From Cycas panzhihuaensis (lineage: Eukaryota > Cycadophyta): a stretch of DNA of 64,000 nucleotides. The notes below the pieces were generated by a model. The model made no database searches. It was given only the letters and a program-made list of their open reading frames with translations, and was not told where the DNA came from. How positions within the stretch are numbered: the stretch's first letter is position 1; each line of letters opens with the position of its first letter. Of this stretch, positions 52,471 through 63,290 are shown one piece after another. The position numbers were made by a program, and so were the translations under genes. The stretch lies in assembly GCA_023213395.1 (NCBI GenBank), contig CM041465.1, positions 122,953,741 to 123,017,740 on the forward strand, read 5' to 3'.

Positions 52471-53737
52471 GTGGTCAAGTACAAGAAAGGCACAACAAAT
52501 AAAATTGCAGACTTGTTGTCCAGACCTCCTCAACAAGAAGATATTTCTAGCTTGTTAGTAGCTATGCAATTTCAGCCTTTTTGCCATAATGAATATGCAG
52601 ATTTGTACATGGAAGATGAGACATTCAAGCCCATCTTGGAGCAGCTACAATAAGAAAAGATAGTTGTTGATTTTCAGCTTAGAAATGGTCTACTCTTCAA
52701 GCATAATGAGTTGTATTCCAAAGCAAGTTGATCGAATGAAGTGGGTAAGAGAAGCTCACACCTCTCGAGTAGCAGGACACTTCAAAGTGGGAAAAACAAT
52801 GTTGAATTCACAACGATATATGTATTGGCCCAATATGCAACAAGACGTAACTACAGTAGTACAAGGATGTACATTGTGTAGCACATCAAAGCCAACTAAT
52901 AGGAAGTTGGGATTGTACACTCCACTTCTCATTCCATCGCAACCATGGGAGAGTATCTCTATGGATTTCCTCGGAGGACTACCAGGGACCAAAAATGGTA
53001 TGGATTATTTGTTTATAGTTGATCGATTTAGTAAAATGGTGGTGTTGATTCCCTATAGGAAGACACATACAAGAGAAGACATAGCTAGATTATTTTTCTA
53101 GCATGTTTGGAAGCATTTTGAGCTTCCTAACTCTATCATTTTTTATCGAGACAGCAAATTTTTGAGCCATTTTTGAAAAGCTCTTTGGGGGATGATGAAT
53201 GCAAAGTTGAGGATGGGCATGCTTGTCCATCCTCAAATGGATAGCTAGACCAAAGTTGTCAATAGGAAATTGGTGCAACTATTACAAGGATACAATGCCA
53301 AGTATCCCAAGACTTAGGATGAAAGTCTCCCATACCTTCAATTTACCTTCAATAGAGCAATTCATAGCTCAACTCAGAAGTCACCATTTGAGGTATGTTT
53401 GGGATTTCTTCCTTCAAGTCCATTTGATTTAGAATTTTTATTCCAATTTATTGTTGAAAATAGAAAGGAGGAAGAAGGACAAGAAAAGACACAAAGATTC
53501 TTGGAAAAAATCAGGAAAATACATCAACAGGTTGAGGAGAAGCTTCAAAGATCTCAGCAGAAATATAAACAAAGGCATGACACACACAGAATCAACCATT
53601 CTTTCAAGGAAGGAGATCGAGTTTGGTTGCATCTCAGCAAGAAAAGATTGCAGGGTGAAGGTAAAAAGTTGAAGCCTATACGTTATGGTCCTTCTAAAAT
53701 CTTGAAGAAAATTGGAGAAAATGTTTTTCAGCTTTAA
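52471..53737 (+). pseudogene. GYP3 integrase
   Basis: KIADLLSR ends RNase H. Then AGHFKVGKT and CTLCSTSKP (zinc domain), MDFLGGLPG (Asp) and FYRDSKFLSHF (Asp); the third motif near 53245-53260 reads TKVVNR, with Lys for Glu and a TAG before it. The C-part 53399-53737 has HSFKEGDRVWLHLSKKR and LKPIRYGPSKIL (GPF/GPY module). Confidence 0.88.
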
Positions 53738-54074
53738 TTACCAGAATTCATGAAGATGTATTCAGTTGTGAATGTTGAGAACCTGAAGATGTTTGAGCCA
53801 TCTATCTTTGGATTTAAGAGGAAGATGGTATTCCACTCTTGCCAAATCTGGAGGAGTTGCGAGTGGAGAAAGATGAACCATTGTAAACTTATTGCATTCT
53901 TCAAAGGAAGCAAACCATAACTAGAAGAGGCAAAATTGAGTCCTTTAGGATTGGAGAGAAAGGACAACTGCCCAACAAAGCAAGATGGTACAACAAGGAG
54001 AAGGGAAGAATCAAGCTCCCTTACTTGCAATTGTGATGTTCATGAGGCCATGAACTCCTAAAGGGGGAAGGGGT
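53738..54074 (+). pseudogene. GYP3 pol tail and polypurine tract
   Basis: Continues with YSVVNVENLKMFEPS-like sequence and stops. The purine run AAGGGGGAAGGGG at about 54060-54073 directly precedes the LTR. Confidence 0.65.
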
Positions 54075-54850
54075 TTATTTGAATCGGATCCATTTAAATC
54101 CTTATTTCCTTTCAAAGAGAGTGTAAATACTTATGGATGGAGTTTCACAGGTGTTTCTAGCACTCAACAGGTGAAAAAATAGAATTTTATGCTCTTAAAA
54201 AATGAAAAAAAGAATGTATTACTAGGTATGACCAAGTGCGACTAAACTACGACCGACGAGAAAAAAAAAAAAAAAAGTGATCCAATGATCACAAAACTTA
54301 CCCAGAATAGTCGTACACCTGTCAACTACCTAATGAGAGGAAGAACCAACTCATTTAACTGATTTTTCATTAGTTATGAATGGAGGAAAAGTATGATATA
54401 AATAAACAAAATAAATAGAAAAAAGAGAGGAATGGAAGTTGAACGGACAAAGAAAGGAGCATAAGAATTGCCCAGACCTGTTTGTGAGGGCAAGAAGGAG
54501 AGCCCAGAGGTTCAAACGCAACCAGGGAGAGGAAAAAGACAGCAGTAGCAATACAAAAGAGATGCCCATATCTTGAATCATCCCAAAAATGAGTTGTAGT
54601 TGAACAGAGGGCAAATTCCTCACACAAAGATTGTTGGAAAATATTCTAGAGAGGATGTAACAACCAAGAAAGAGCCTAGAACTCTTTTATCCATCCTAAG
54701 GATGTTGTAGCAATCAAGAAAATGCTCAATAGAGTACAAATAAATAGATTTTTGTAAGAATAATACAAATGTAATATATATTTAATGTAATATTGAATCT
54801 GAGTTGTTTCAATTGGATTAAGTCATTACTTTTCCATTCAATTCGAATCA
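54075..54850 (+). repeat. GYP3 3' LTR
   Basis: 776 bp, partner of 48569-49359. Ends AATTCGAATCA, followed by AGCAC. Confidence 0.88.
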
Positions 54851-54855
54851 AGCAC

Positions 54856-55300
54856 TTTTGTAGCAATTGTAAAGCATTTAATTTATGCTACCATTGTGGG
54901 CAAGTAGGTCACTTTCCTTATCAATGCTCTGAGAGGAGAGTTGGTATTCAAAGAGGGAAAAGACCTGCTGAGAATTACAGCAAGGAACAAAGCAATTTCG
55001 AAGAAGATGAACATAAAGAAACTACATTCATAGTTGCACTTATTGCCTGCACCAAAGATGAAGATGTCTAGTATATTGATTTAGAAGCATCCAATCACAT
55101 GACAAGCCGAAGAGAATGGTTTGAATCCCCAAAGCCCTATTGTTTCAATAAATCAGTAGAGTTAGGAAACAAATATCCACTTAACATTCAAGGTATTAGA
55201 ACAATAGCAGTTGAGATTAAAGGAAAAGTTCAAAAAATTGGTAATGTTCTCTGTCTCGGGACTAAAGAAAAATCTCCTCTCACTCTCTCAACTTAGGAAG
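54856..55300 (+). pseudogene. COP7 Gag end and protease
   Basis: Resumes inside the first zinc knuckle (FCSNC), then the complete second knuckle CYHCGQVGHFPYQC. The protease site reads YIDLEASNHMTSRREW, with DSG changed to DLE. Confidence 0.88.
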
Positions 55301-56515
55301 AAAAGGTTGAGGACCATCTTTGATGAAAATGGGTTCTATCATATTCTAGACATGAAAAAAGAAGGAATTGTAATTGCCAGAGGCATAGAAAGTAATGATC
55401 TCTACAAATTGCTTTCTAATCCTATCATTACAAAAAGTGATGTAAAATCTTTTATTGTTGTAAACATTGATAATAACAAACTCTGGCATTTGAAATATGG
55501 GCATATCTCCTTCGATAGATTAGAATTATTGAAAAATTCAAATATGGTTGATGGACTTCCATATGTGACATTTCATTCCATTGTCCGCAAAGGTTGTTTG
55601 CGTGGTAAACAACATTGTTTTCCTTTTCAAAGAAATGAATGGCGTGCTCAAAGCAAATTAGAACTAGTGCATTTTGATCTTTGTGGGCCCATTACCCTAA
55701 GCTCACTCAATGGAGCGAGGTATTTTCTTACATTCATTGACGACTTTTCTAGAAAAATTTGGATATACTTCCTTTATAGTAAATCTGAAACATTTAAAAA
55801 ATTCAAAGAATTCAAAGCTAAAGTTGAACTAGAATGCAGAAACAAATTAAAGTGCATCATGTCTAATGGCAAAGGCGAATATACATCAAAAGAATTTTAG
55901 TTCTTTTGCAAGATTCATGGGATATGTCGACAAATAACAACTCCATACACTCCTCAATCAAATAGTGTAGCTAAGCGGATGAATAGAACCATTATGGAAA
56001 TGGCTCATAATATGATTCAAGACAGACAAATTTCAAAGACTTTTTGAGCAGAAGCTACAAATACAACAGTTTATCTGATAAACCAAAGTCCAACTCAAAC
56101 CTTGAATAAAGTAACTCCAGAAGAAGCATGGACAAGATACAAAGTTGATATAAGTAATCTAAAAATCTTTGGTTGCCAAGCTTTTGTTCATATTTCTGAT
56201 GTGGAAAAAATCAAAACTTGATTGTAAAAGCATATAATGCATAATGATAGGCTATAGTAAAAATTCAAGAAGAATACAGATGTATAGACCCAAAGACAAA
56301 CAAAGTCTATATAAGCAGGGATGTTGTTTGTAATGAGCAAGACATTGTTGCAAGTCCAGTGATACATCAAGAAATTGAAATGCCTATAGGGAAATCTCTC
56401 ACAGTAATTCCTCCATCTGAAGACATATCTAGAATCACATCTGAAGATATACAGAGGAAAAAGAATAATCAGAAAGAACTCCTTCACCCATCAACATAAC
56501 TCAAAATATCATACA
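55211..56515 (+). pseudogene. COP7 protease end and integrase
   Basis: The 229-codon frame 55211-55900 has KKNLLSLSQLRKKRLRTIF, HLKYGHISFDRLEL, HFDLCGP (first Asp) and MSNGKGEYTSKEF, where the second Asp is Asn. The third motif near 55970 reads VAKRMNRT, with Lys for Glu. Further C-part is broken and ends near 56515. Confidence 0.9.
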
Positions 56516-56922
56516 TCTAAGCAAGATCGCAGACAAAAGCATATGGCAAAATATTATATTAAAAGAGAGAGAGAGAGAGAGAAAATATGATTGAAAAGAA
56601 ATTTGAAAAAAAAAAAAAGAATAAAATGGAAATATGTTGAAAAAACAATATTATGAAAAAAGTAATAGTGAAAAATATTGAAACATACAAGATTTTAGTT
56701 ATTGTTCCCCTGAAATACACTATGCATTCCAGAAATGGAATGGCAATGTGAACGTATAAGCTAGAAGAACTCAGTGTGAAATTTTACACTATGCATTCTT
56801 GCTCATGTTTCGACGGAGGAATGTACATAAACATGCATGGAAAAACCCCAAATAGTCCAAAACAGAAATTCAAAGAAGATTCTAGCAAGATTGAAGACCA
56901 AAAATCATGCATCCTCAACAAC
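56516..56922. other. Flank of COP8, no recognised gene
   Basis: Contains an AG dinucleotide run at about 56563-56582 and A-rich sequence. It continues beyond COP8 at 63131. Plus-strand frame 56776-56976 is not recognised and runs into the LTR. Confidence 0.6.
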
Positions 56923-56927
56923 GAATG

Positions 56928-57301
56928 TGTTAGAAATAATGCACATTCCATTTCATTTCATTTAAGTTCATTTTAGGTTCATTAGAATAAGTTCTCACAT
57001 GGAATATTCTATATAAGAATATTCTAGTGAGAGAAGATTGCTAGTCAAAGTTCTAGAAGTCAAAGATGCTCAACTATTTATGAGGTAGTTTGAGCACACC
57101 AAAAATTATGGGGACGTTAGGCGTTTGTTGAACCAACTCCTATGTTTAGACATGGTGTAAACTTATAAATATGCACTTGTATCATTCATATTTTTTTAAT
57201 GAGAATTTTGGAGAGTTTAGTCTTGTTGACGTATCATCACCTCTTGCTTTTTGCATGTGATCTTATGTTGTAAGATTAACTTTTATTCCCTCATTCTTAC
57301 A
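56928..57301 (+). repeat. COP8 5' LTR
   Basis: TGTTAGAAATAATG...ATTCTTACA. It holds a short palindrome, GAATATTCTATATAAGAATATTC near 57001-57023 (spaced arms), and TATAAATATG near 57165 as a possible TATA box. Confidence 0.96.
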
Positions 57302-57313
57302 TGGTATCAGAGC
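57302..57313 (+). promoter_or_regulatory. COP8 primer binding site
   Basis: TGGTATCAGAGC directly after the LTR. Confidence 0.93.
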
Positions 57314-57368
57314 CTTCAGGTTCTGACATGTGTGCTAAGCTGCTCTAAAGACACTAGTGCCTCTAATG

Positions 57369-57440
57369 TCTGAGCATCTGAATCTGCTTACTCTTTGTCT
57401 GAGCATCTGAATCTGCTCACCCTTTGTCTGAGCACAAATA
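57369..57440 (+). repeat. 29-bp tandem repeat in the COP8 leader
   Basis: GTCTGAGCATCTGAATCTGC recurs at 57369 and 57398, with a third partial start at 57427; the period is exactly 29 bp. Confidence 0.85.
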
Positions 57441-57638
57441 ATTACTCTCACTAAACACCTGTTCATCTCTTGTCTGTATTTGTTATGTTCTGTTCAGAAC
57501 TAGTCCAACCGAACGGAGAGCAAAAGAGTCGCACAAGCTCAACCATGGACCTGCACAGAGGAGACGTCATGGAGCAGGCTCAGCCGCCACCTAGTTGCAG
57601 ACTCAACCGCTACTCAGCCCTCACGTGAAGACGTCTGG

Positions 57639-57776
57639 CCCGCCCACACGGAGCCGCCCAGCCGTCCACGCGGAGACGGACCAGCCCGTCCGCACGGAGC
57701 CGCCCAGCCGTCCACCCGGAGACGGACCAGCCCGTCCGCACGGAGCCGCCCAGCCGTCCGCGCGGAGACGGACCAG
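57639..57776 (+). repeat. GC-rich 46-bp tandem repeat in the COP8 leader
   Basis: Three units, 57639-57684, 57685-57730 and 57731-57776, each starting CCCG(T/C)CC and ending GACGGACCAG. Each unit is two related halves of about 23 bp. It stands out against the AT-rich surroundings. Long frames on both strands here follow from the lack of A and T and need not be genes. Confidence 0.9.
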
Positions 57777-58303
57777 CCAAGACGAGCCGCCCAACCGCTC
57801 AAGCCGGACCCGGCTTGTCCGACAGAGCCTTGACCATCCTTTCTCCAAAGAATCGAGGCACCGGCCAACTAATGGCGGCCAACATTCAAATTAAAATTTT
57901 TTTCTATTCTTAATGTTTATAACGTTAAGTTATAAACAAAAGTATATTCTTTGAATATACTTTGATTATTTAACCCTTTATAAAGTTTTTTAAAGTTAAA
58001 GTATTTCATAAGGGTTAAAACAAATAACTATTTTCAGAGTAATTTTGTTTAGAAAACTTTATTAATCTTTAATGGTATTCCTTAATCATTAAGGATATTA
58101 AAGCAAATTGAAATTTTGTAATTTTTTTAATCCTTAAAAGGGATTTGAAAGTGAACAACCTTTCACTATTGTGTGAAGGTTTCATATTTAAAAATTTCTC
58201 TTCTATTACTTTTATTCCTCCTTTACAATTGTAAAACTACCTGGCGGTCACTGAGTTAAAATTAAACTCACACTTGCAGTAGTATTTTGTTTTACAAGTC
58301 ATA
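57777..58303 (+). other. COP8 leader, right part
   Basis: Non-coding, AT-rich from 57890 on, with no recognised motif before the gag ATG at 58304. Confidence 0.6.
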
Positions 58304-59845
58304 ATGACTTCTATAAATATTGGAGGATATATATTGCCAAATTCTCAAAAACTTGATGGCAAAAATTATGTGATTTGGAAATTTAAAATTTCCAATATTT
58401 TAGCCTTACAAAGGCTTATGGAGATAGTAGAAGAGAAAGATAAGAAACCTGATCAAAATCCGGTTGATGAGATCTAGGAGGCGGCTTGGATCGATAGAAA
58501 CCAAAAGGCATTGGCTATCATCAACCTATCAGTAGCTGATGAGTTAATCACTCACCTACAAGGCAAGACACTTGCATCAGAAGCTTGGAAGACTCTCAAA
58601 GAGATGTTTGAAACAAAAAACGAAACAAGAGTCTTGTATTTAAGGAATCAACTCTATTCATGTAAAATAACAAATAATGACTCTATCACTTCACACTTGC
58701 AGAAGCTAAAAGAAATTAAGGAACAACTTATTGCAGTTGGTGAAGATGTCCAAGATAGAGAGCTTGTTAGCATTACTTTGAATAGCTTGCATGCAGGATT
58801 TCACATATTTGTAACAAGTATATGTCTCACAAGTAGACCTGAACCTTTAACATTTGAGGAGTTAAGTGGTTTATTGTTGCAAGAGGAACAACGGATGGGT
58901 TTTTATAATGAAGGAGGAAGTAGCTTCATTGTACTTGCCTCAAAATTTAAGAAAAGACCCATAAATCATGTTCCAAAATATCTACCTCAAGCAAGCAACT
59001 TCAACACTCAAAAACCAAAAAAAGATGTCACTTGCAAATATTGCAACAAAAAGGGACATCTTGAAGTTCAGTGTTGGAAGAAGAAGGTTGATATGAAGAA
59101 ATCGACAAATGCTTTCTCAACAAAAGAAAATAACAAAGTCTTTGTATTCAATGCTACAAGTCAAAACTCATGTGAATGGTATGTGGATTCTGGAGCTTCA
59201 AAGCATATTTCATTTCAAAAAGATTGGTTTGAAGACTTGAAGGAATGCAATATTCCTCCCATTGTACTTGGAGACAATAGTCAGCATCAAGTTGTTGGTT
59301 GTGGCACCATTTGCATTCATCAACCAAATTATGGAACCTTTAAGGTTTCCAATGTGCTATTTGTACCTTCCTTCAAGCACAATCTATTATCCATGGGTTG
59401 CATAGCTCAACAAGATATTAAGGTAGAATTTGATAAGTCAAAGTGTTTGATGAAAAAGGACAATGTTGCAATAGCTCAAGGTGTGCATGAGAATGGAGTT
59501 TATAAATTCTCTGGCACCTATGAGCTTAGTCTCATGACTAAAAATTTACATAACACTTTATGGCATGACCGATTTGGTCATTTGAATTATACCGGTCTTC
59601 AGCTAATGCATAGATTGAATATGGTAAGTGATTTACCTTCAATCAAGAAAACTGACAAGGTGTTTGAAGCTTGTGCACTTGGAAAGCAGCATAGGGAACC
59701 ATTCCAGAAATCAAGGTGGAGAGCAAAGGATAAGTTAGAATTGGTACATTCTGACTTATGTGGACCAATCTCACCACATTCATATGGAGGAGCACAATAC
59801 TTCATCACTTTTATTGATGATTTTACAAGAAAGTGTTGGGTTTAT
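58304..59845 (+). CDS. COP8 Gag, protease and integrase N-part
   Basis: ATG 58304 begins MTSINIGGYILPNSQKLDG, then NYVIWKFKISNIL. One in-frame TAG at 58475 (where Trp is usual) precedes the open frame 58511-59863. It holds the UBN2 core, one complete zinc knuckle CKYCNKKGHLEVQC, the protease site WYVDSGASKHIS, HDRFGHLNYTGL and CALGKQH (zinc domain) and HSDLCGP (first integrase Asp). The frame is cut by S2 after CWVY, so the last codons to 59863 belong to S2. Confidence 0.95.
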
Positions 59846-60384
59846 TATGAAAATGGGCATTAAGCCACATTAGTCCCAAGATCATAAGTAAAAGCACAAT
59901 ATCACAAATGCATGAAGCATAAAACATAAAGAACACAAAGAGAAATAGGAGCAAGATCAAGATACCATGAATGGGAGTTGGAATTAGTCCAACCACCAAA
60001 GAATGCTTCAGCTTGATTAGCAAACTGACAGAATAACAATGAGCTCCTCCTCTTATGATTAGCAACAATGAAGAGAGGCCTCTTTAAATAGAAGAAGATG
60101 AGAGGCCAAAGGCTATTGCATGATTGACAAGTGTCAATCATGCAATGCATCTTGCATGTAGGACAAGTGTCCATTGGGAGCTCATGTGAGCAAAAGTGCA
60201 AGGGGGTCATTTGACCCTTAAGTTACAACGTTATGTCACTAGACATAAAGTGGGTGTGTACTTTATCACTTAAGTGATAAAGTTACACCTAAAGTACAAA
60301 AGTGCAAAAGTGCACACATAATACAAGAATAGAAAGTACATTAGCTTAACATTATAAACATAAGGTAAACCATGAGGTTTAACA
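59846..60384 (-). repeat. S2: solo LTR inside COP8 integrase
   Basis: 539 bp flanked by TTTAT at 59841-59845 and 60385-60389. Plus-strand ends are TATGAAAATGG and GGTTTAACA; in reverse it starts TGTTAAACC, so the orientation is minus, with one terminal base mutated. The intact coding sequence would read straight through without it. Confidence 0.82.
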
Positions 60385-62095
60385 TTTATCTCATCAAAAA
60401 CAAATCTGATGCTTTTGCAAAGTTTAGAGAATTCGAAGCTGAAGCTGAAAATAATTCCAATCAAAGGATAAAAATATTGAGAAGTGACAGCGGAGGCGAA
60501 TACTTATCCAGTGAATTCATCAACTTCTGCAAAGATCATGGGATACAGCATCAACTTACAACGGTATATACTCCACAATAGAATGGTGTTGCAGAGCGAA
60601 AGAATCGAACCATTCTTGAAATGGCATGATGCATGATGAAGGCAAGAGATGTTCCAAAAGGACTTTGGGGAGAAGCTGTTAATACAGTCATGTACTTGTT
60701 AAATATTAGTTCTACAAAAGTAGTTAGAAACATAACTCCAGAAGAAGCTTGGACTAATGTAAAATCTTTAGCTACACATCTCAGAATATTTGGATGTATT
60801 GCTTATGTTCATGTGCCTAAAGAAAAAAGGCATAAACTTGATAACAAGAGTACAAAATGTATTCTTGTAGGTTACAGCTCGACATCAAAAGCATATAGGC
60901 TTTGGGATCTCACTGACAAAAAGATTGTCATAAGTAGAAATGTATTGTTTCAAGAAACAAGAGAAGATGATCAGCTTGTTGTACCTATAGAAGAAGAACA
61001 AAAGCATAAAGCAAAAGAAAAATGTGATAGTGAGGATGAAGCTGCTACCTCTTCTACTTCTGATTCCACATCTTTTCCTAGTTCTTCAAAAAAATTGCCC
61101 AAGTGGTATTTACAAACCATTCAAGAATCTGGAGAAGTAAATCTAGATTATGGAATTCAAACAAGAAGTAAGACTAACCTTGCTTTGATGGCAAATCTCT
61201 TAAGTGTTGAAGAGCCACAAACATTTCATGAAGCTAAGGAAGCAGCACATTGGCAAAATGCCATGAAAGAAGAATACGACTCTATCATGAAGAATGACAC
61301 TTGGGATCTTATCAAATTACCTCCAAGGAAAAAGGTAATTGGTTGCAGATGGGTATATCGAGTCAAGTATCAATCTAATGGTGCCATAGAAAGATACGAG
61401 GCTCAGCTTGTTGCAAAAGGATACTCTCAAATACCAGGAGTTGATTATGAAGAAACTTTTGCACCTGTAGCAAAAATGACTACTATAAGGATGTTGATTT
61501 CTCTTGCGGCTCAGTTCGATTGGGAACTTCATCAGATGGATGTAAAAAATGCCTTCTTAAATGGCATTTTGAATGAAGAGGTCTACATAAAACAACCAGA
61601 AGGGTTTGAAAAAGGAGAAAATGAACAACTTGTTTGCAAGTTGAAGAAAGCTCTTTATGGGCTGAAACAGGCACCAAGGGCGTGGTACTCACACATTGAT
61701 GAATATTTTGTTTCACATGGATTCACAAGATGTGAATCTAATCATAACTTGTATGTGTTGCATAAGGATCATGATATCCTAATTGTAGCTTTGTATGTGG
61801 ATGATTTAATTTTGACTGGATCTAGTGTTGAAAAGATCAACATACTCAAAAAGCAACTATCAAAGGCTTTTGATATGACTGATCTTGGTTTATTGCATTT
61901 CTACTTAGGAACGGAAATCTGGCAAAAGAAAGATCATATCTTTGTATCTCAGTCAAAGTATGCTTACAATTTGTTAAAACGCTTCCATATGGAAAGTTGT
62001 AAACTAATTTCAACTCCAATGGAAGTTGGACTCAAATTGGTAAAAGAAAACAATGAAAAAATTGTTGATGAAACTCAGACAGCAACTAGTGGGTA
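60385..62095 (+). CDS. COP8 integrase C-part and reverse transcriptase
   Basis: Resumes with IKNKSDAFAKFREFEAEAE, LRSDSGGEYLSSEF (second Asp), a TAG at 60579 in place of Gln, VAERKNRTILEMA (Glu), then a TGA. The 487-codon frame 60633-62096 covers the integrase end, the linker (LPKWYLQTIQE) and RT with [47 protein letters not shown] and LYVDD. All catalytic residues are intact. Confidence 0.95.
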
Positions 62096-62757
62096 GTCTT
62101 ATTTATTTGACTAACACTAGACCTGATTTGAGTTATGCTGTTGGTATTGTATCAAGATACATGAATGCTCCTTCAATATCACATTGGAAAGCAGCAAAAC
62201 GCATTATGAGATATGTTCAAGGAACTATTCGATTTGGACTCCTATTTCAGAAATCTTCTGAATTTGTACTACGTGGATTCACCGACTCAGACTGGGCAGG
62301 AGATGCTGATACAAGAAGATCTACATCGGGATTCATTCACACTCAATTCCGGAATGATCTCATGGAGCAAGAAATTATGCAACGGTTTCTTTGTCATCCA
62401 TTGAAGTGAATACAAAGCCCCAAAGAATCGCAACTTCATGAAGCTATTTGACTTAGAGGACTTCTTAGCCACTTCAAACTTGATCAAGATGAACCAACTC
62501 AATTATTTTGCGACAATCAAGGTGCAATCCAACTGTCAAAGAATTCAGTTTTCCACGCAAGGAGCAAACACATGGAAATTCATCATCATTTCATTCGAGA
62601 ACAAGTTGAAAAAGGAGTAGTTGAATTGGTCTATTGTAGCTCAAGTGATCAAATTGCAGACTTACTTACCAAAGCCTTGAGTCGTGAAAATTTTGAAAGA
62701 TTGAGAACATTAATGTTTGTAAGAGAAAATGAACTTATCATTATGGGAGGGTGTTAG
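62053..62757 (+). pseudogene. COP8 RT end and RNase H
   Basis: After a frameshift, 62053-62409 has QLVGSLIYLTNTRPDLSYAVG, HWKAAKRIMRYVQG and DSDWAGDADTRRSTSGF. Further shifts lead to 62438-62620 and 62572-62757 ([24 protein letters not shown]). The frame ends inside the first bases of the 3' LTR. Confidence 0.92.
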
Positions 62758-62765
62758 AAATAATG
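62739..62765 (+). other. Short inverted repeat at the COP8 polypurine tract/LTR junction
   Basis: CATTAT (62739-62744) and ATAATG (62760-62765) around a 15-nt loop. Same place as the long inverted repeats of the other Copia copies but only 6 bp, so it could be chance. Confidence 0.35.
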
Positions 62766-63125
62766 CACATTCCATTTCATTTCATTTAAGTTCATTTTAG
62801 GTTCATTAGAATAAGTTCTCACATGGAATATTCTATATAAGAATATTCTAGTGAGAGAAGATTCCTAGTCAAAGTTCTAGAAGTCAAAGATGCTCAATTG
62901 TTTATGAGGTAGTTTGAGCACACCAAAAATTATGGGGACGTTAGGAGTTTGTTGAACCAACTCCTATGTTTAGACATGGTGTAAACTTATAAATATGCAC
63001 TTGTATCATTCATATTTTTTTAATGAGAATTTTAGAAAGTTTAGTCTTGTTGACGTATCATCACCTCTTGCTTCTTGCATGTGATCTTATGTTGTAAGAT
63101 TAACTTTTATTCCCTCATTCTTACA
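62752..63125 (+). repeat. COP8 3' LTR
   Basis: 374 bp, preceded by GGGAGGG and followed by the GAATG duplication. Confidence 0.96.
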
Positions 63126-63210
63126 GAATGCACAGAACAGATACAACAATGTGTAGTAACAGTGCGTCCTATTGAAGGGACCGATTCAAGTTTTGACCTT
63201 TCAGTGTTAA

Positions 63211-63290
63211 TTTCTTGCATTTCACCTTGTTTCTATTGAATTCCATTTGCTTTCTTGCATTTCAACTTGTTTCTATTGAATTCCATTTGC
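63211..63290 (+). repeat. 40-bp tandem duplication
   Basis: Two units, 63211-63250 and 63251-63290, starting TTTCTTGCATTTCA and ending GAATTCCATTTGC, with one mismatch. Confidence 0.9.

Larger units (their letters stand above)
48569..54850 (+). mobile_element. GYP3: Ty3/Gypsy retrotransposon nested in COP7
   Basis: LTRs at 48569-49359 and 54075-54850, with flanking GGCAC and AGCAC as a slightly worn duplication. Gag, PR, RT, RNase H and IN are in order. Both LTRs have lost the initial TG. Coding parts are broken mostly by TAG codons. Confidence 0.93.
46886..56515 (+). mobile_element. COP7: Ty1/Copia retrotransposon, 3' part lost, host of GYP3
   Basis: The 5' LTR and primer site are clear, with gag split by GYP3 inside the first zinc knuckle, then protease and integrase. 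Homology ends near 56515. RT, RNase H and 3' LTR are absent from the window. The left flanking 5-mer CTGTA has no partner. Confidence 0.88.
56928..63125 (+). mobile_element. COP8: well-preserved Ty1/Copia retrotransposon
   Basis: Both LTRs are 374 bp and differ at 7 positions by eye (about 2 percent). Perfect GAATG duplication at 56923-56927 and 63126-63130. Without solo LTR S2 it is about 5.7 kb. PR, IN and RT catalytic residues are intact; a handful of stops and one late frameshift stand against function. Confidence 0.97.

Noticed and set aside
54793-55071. 92-codon frame treated as one gene
   Set aside because: Its first third lies in the GYP3 3' LTR; only the part from about 54856 is COP7 Gag.
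56563-56582. AG repeat as a regulatory element
   Set aside because: A plain microsatellite; nothing near it suggests a promoter.
57595-57894. Overlapping long frames on both strands in the GC-rich leader of COP8
   Set aside because: The 46-bp repeat is nearly free of A and T, so stop codons are rare in every frame. No domain is seen and the unit length is not a multiple of three.
62752-62765. Calling the COP8 junction a full member of the hairpin group
   Set aside because: The arms are only 6 bp and the loop 15 nt, which is not clearly beyond chance.
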